Positions 63,000 to 64,000 of a DNA stretch of 64,000 nucleotides are shown one piece after another (positions within the stretch are counted from its first letter, which is position 1; the number at the start of each line of letters is the position of its first letter). The position numbers and the translations under genes are program-made. The stretch is from the NCBI RefSeq assembly GCF_021654795.1, contig NZ_AP025344.1, positions 124,001 through 188,000 of the forward strand, read 5' to 3'. The notes below the pieces were generated by a model. That model was given only the letters and a program-made list of their open reading frames with translations. It did no database searches and was not told where the DNA came from. Origin of the DNA: Paenibacillus dendritiformis (GTDB lineage Bacteria; Bacillota; Bacilli; Paenibacillales; Paenibacillaceae).

Positions 63000-63604
63000 A
63001 ACGCATATTTGATTTTGTTATTGCGATTGTGCTGTTGATGTTATTGCTGCCGCTGCTGGCCGTGATTGCGTTCTTGGTACGAATGCGAATCGGTTCGCCC
63101 GTTATGTTCCGCCAGATTCGGCCGGGGAAACATGGGGTCCCGTTTTATTTGTTGAAGTTCCGGACGATGACGGATAAGACAGACAGTTCGGGCCAGCCGC
63201 TTCCGGATCATGAAAGGCTGGTTCCGTTCGGCCAGTTCCTCCGGAAATATAGTCTTGACGAGCTTCCCCAGATATGGAATGTGGTCAAAGGAGATATTAG
63301 CCTCGTGGGGCCAAGACCCCTTCTTATGGAATATCTGCCGCTGTATACCGAAGAGCAGGCCAAGAGACACTGCGTGAAGCCGGGCATCACGGGCTGGGCC
63401 CAAGTGAACGGACGCAATGCGATCTCTTGGGAGGAGAAGTTCAAGTACGATGTCTGGTATGTGGAACACCAAAGTTTCTGGCTGGATATGAAAATTTTGT
63501 GGATGACGTTCTTCCACGTCTTGAAGCCCGGAAACATTCAACATGGCAACCATGTTACGATGCCGGTATTTAAGGGTACCGTGAACTATGAACAGGAAAG
63601 GTAG
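62996..63604 (+). CDS. epsL: Initiating sugar phosphotransferase, EpsL-like
   Basis: This 202-residue polyprenyl-phosphate glycosyl-1-phosphate transferase has a single re-entrant N-terminal helix (KRIFDFVIAIVLLMLLLPLL) and the catalytic KFRTMTDKTDSSGQPLPDHE and SLDELPQIWNVVKGDISLVG. The C-terminal block is VGPRPLL and KPGITGWAQVNGRNAISWEE. It transfers the first sugar-phosphate, probably N,N'-diacetylbacillosamine or GalNAc-type, to undecaprenyl phosphate. The short monotopic form is characteristic of EpsL/PglC. Confidence 0.93.
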   Translation: MKRIFDFVIAIVLLMLLLPLLAVIAFLVRMRIGSPVMFRQIRPGKHGVPFYLLKFRTMTDKTDSSGQPLPDHERLVPFGQFLRKYSLDELPQIWNVVKGDISLVGPRPLLMEYLPLYTEEQAKRHCVKPGITGWAQVNGRNAISWEEKFKYDVWYVEHQSFWLDMKILWMTFFHVLKPGNIQHGNHVTMPVFKGTVNYEQER

Positions 63605-63616
63605 AGGAGTCGGCAG

Positions 63617-64000
63617 ATGACAGCGAACCGGAGAATATGGCTATCGCCCCCACATACGAGTGGAAGGGAACAAGACTTTATTAATGAAGCCTTCACGACG
63701 AATTGGATTGCTCCGCTCGGGCCCCATGTCGATGCGTTCGAGGCGGAAATCGCGGCTTATGCCCAAGTCGAGGGCGCGGCTGCTGTCAGCTCGGGCACCG
63801 CAGCGATTCATCTGGCTTTGACCTTGCTTGGCGCAGGGAAGGGCGACCTTGTATTTTGCTCCAGTCTGACGTTTGTAGCCAGTGCGAATCCAATATCATA
63901 TACAGGCGCGAAGCCGGTGTTTATTGATTCGGAGCCGGATACCTGGAACATGTCTCCTTCGGCCCTGGATAGAGCGCTGAATGAAGCGGCACGGGCCGGA
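63617..64000 (+). CDS. epsN: DegT/DnrJ/EryC1-type sugar aminotransferase, EpsN-like (3' end outside window)
   Basis: The first 128 codons are present. They read RRIWLSPPHTSGREQDFINE, NWIAPLGPHVDAFEAEIAAY and then AAVSSGTAAIHLALTLLGAG, the cofactor-binding SSGTAA strand of PLP-dependent sugar aminotransferases. FCSSLTFVASANPISYTGAK follows. EpsN aminates the 4-keto sugar made by EpsC in bacillosamine-type synthesis, which fits the EpsC- and EpsL-like genes in this operon. ATG 63617 follows AGAGGAGTCGG, 12 bases after the epsL stop. The active-site lysine lies beyond the window. Confidence 0.9.
   Translation, partial: MTANRRIWLSPPHTSGREQDFINEAFTTNWIAPLGPHVDAFEAEIAAYAQVEGAAAVSSGTAAIHLALTLLGAGKGDLVFCSSLTFVASANPISYTGAKPVFIDSEPDTWNMSPSALDRALNEAARAG

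Overview
The window looks like chromosome from a Gram-positive, low-GC-lineage bacterium with a moderately high GC content, most likely Paenibacillus or a close relative. The evidence is strong AGGAGG-type ribosome binding sites, frequent TTG/GTG starts, 2-oxoglutarate dehydrogenase in the odhAB arrangement, YesM/YesN-type two-component genes embedded in an LplB/LplC-type sugar ABC operon, an HprK paralogue, an MTH1187/YqgV protein, and an exopolysaccharide (EPS) operon resembling Bacillus eps. The genus is an inference; no rRNA or tRNA is present to test it.

Layout. 1-2937: C-terminal part of a large surface-type protein made of about 125-residue tandem repeats. 3172-3901: a YtrA-type GntR regulator followed by the collapsed remains of its ABC exporter. 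4041-9702: a YflT-type stress protein, a YlmA-like ATPase with a FadR-type regulator, a WXG100-headed protein overlapping a small membrane protein (possible type VII effector/immunity pair), and a lipoprotein plus APH-family kinase pair. 10030-14198: odhA-odhB. 14199-15620: a long non-coding stretch with dispersed imperfect palindromes. 15621-30303: mostly housekeeping genes (HprK, a membrane metalloprotease, an NlpC/P60 hydrolase, Mug glycosylase, a UvrD-like helicase, an aldehyde dehydrogenase, Fhs, a GDPD and glutamate dehydrogenase).

31215-36328 holds an SGNH esterase, a VanRS-like two-component pair, several small tandem-repeat arrays and a degenerate IS1595-type transposase gene. The promoter of that gene carries two LexA/DinR-like boxes. 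36329-51199 holds a DD-carboxypeptidase and a carbohydrate locus: a GH130 enzyme, a LacI regulator, and the operon binding protein - YesM-like kinase - YesN-like regulator - two permeases - second binding protein. Matching inverted repeats lie at the lacI/ABC divergent promoters and upstream of the GH130 gene, which suggests one LacI regulon. Behind it lie the fused ends of a lost carboxymuconolactone decarboxylase/ECF41 sigma pair and an FAD-dependent oxidoreductase.

51469-64000 is an EPS cluster running off the right edge: beta-helix protein, Wzz-type co-polymerase, a BY-kinase-like protein lacking the Walker A lysine, an EpsC/CapD-like dehydratase, GalU, two GT4 enzymes, a GT2 enzyme, an EpsG-like polymerase, a GT32 enzyme, an EpsL-like initiating transferase and the start of an EpsN-like aminotransferase. 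Two nearly identical inverted repeats of the SinR operator type (GTTCT...AGAAC) lie in this cluster. One fills the spacer of a very good sigma-A promoter before wzz, and the other lies before epsC. Dominant themes are regulated surface carbohydrate production and uptake, plus several loci reduced to fused end fragments.
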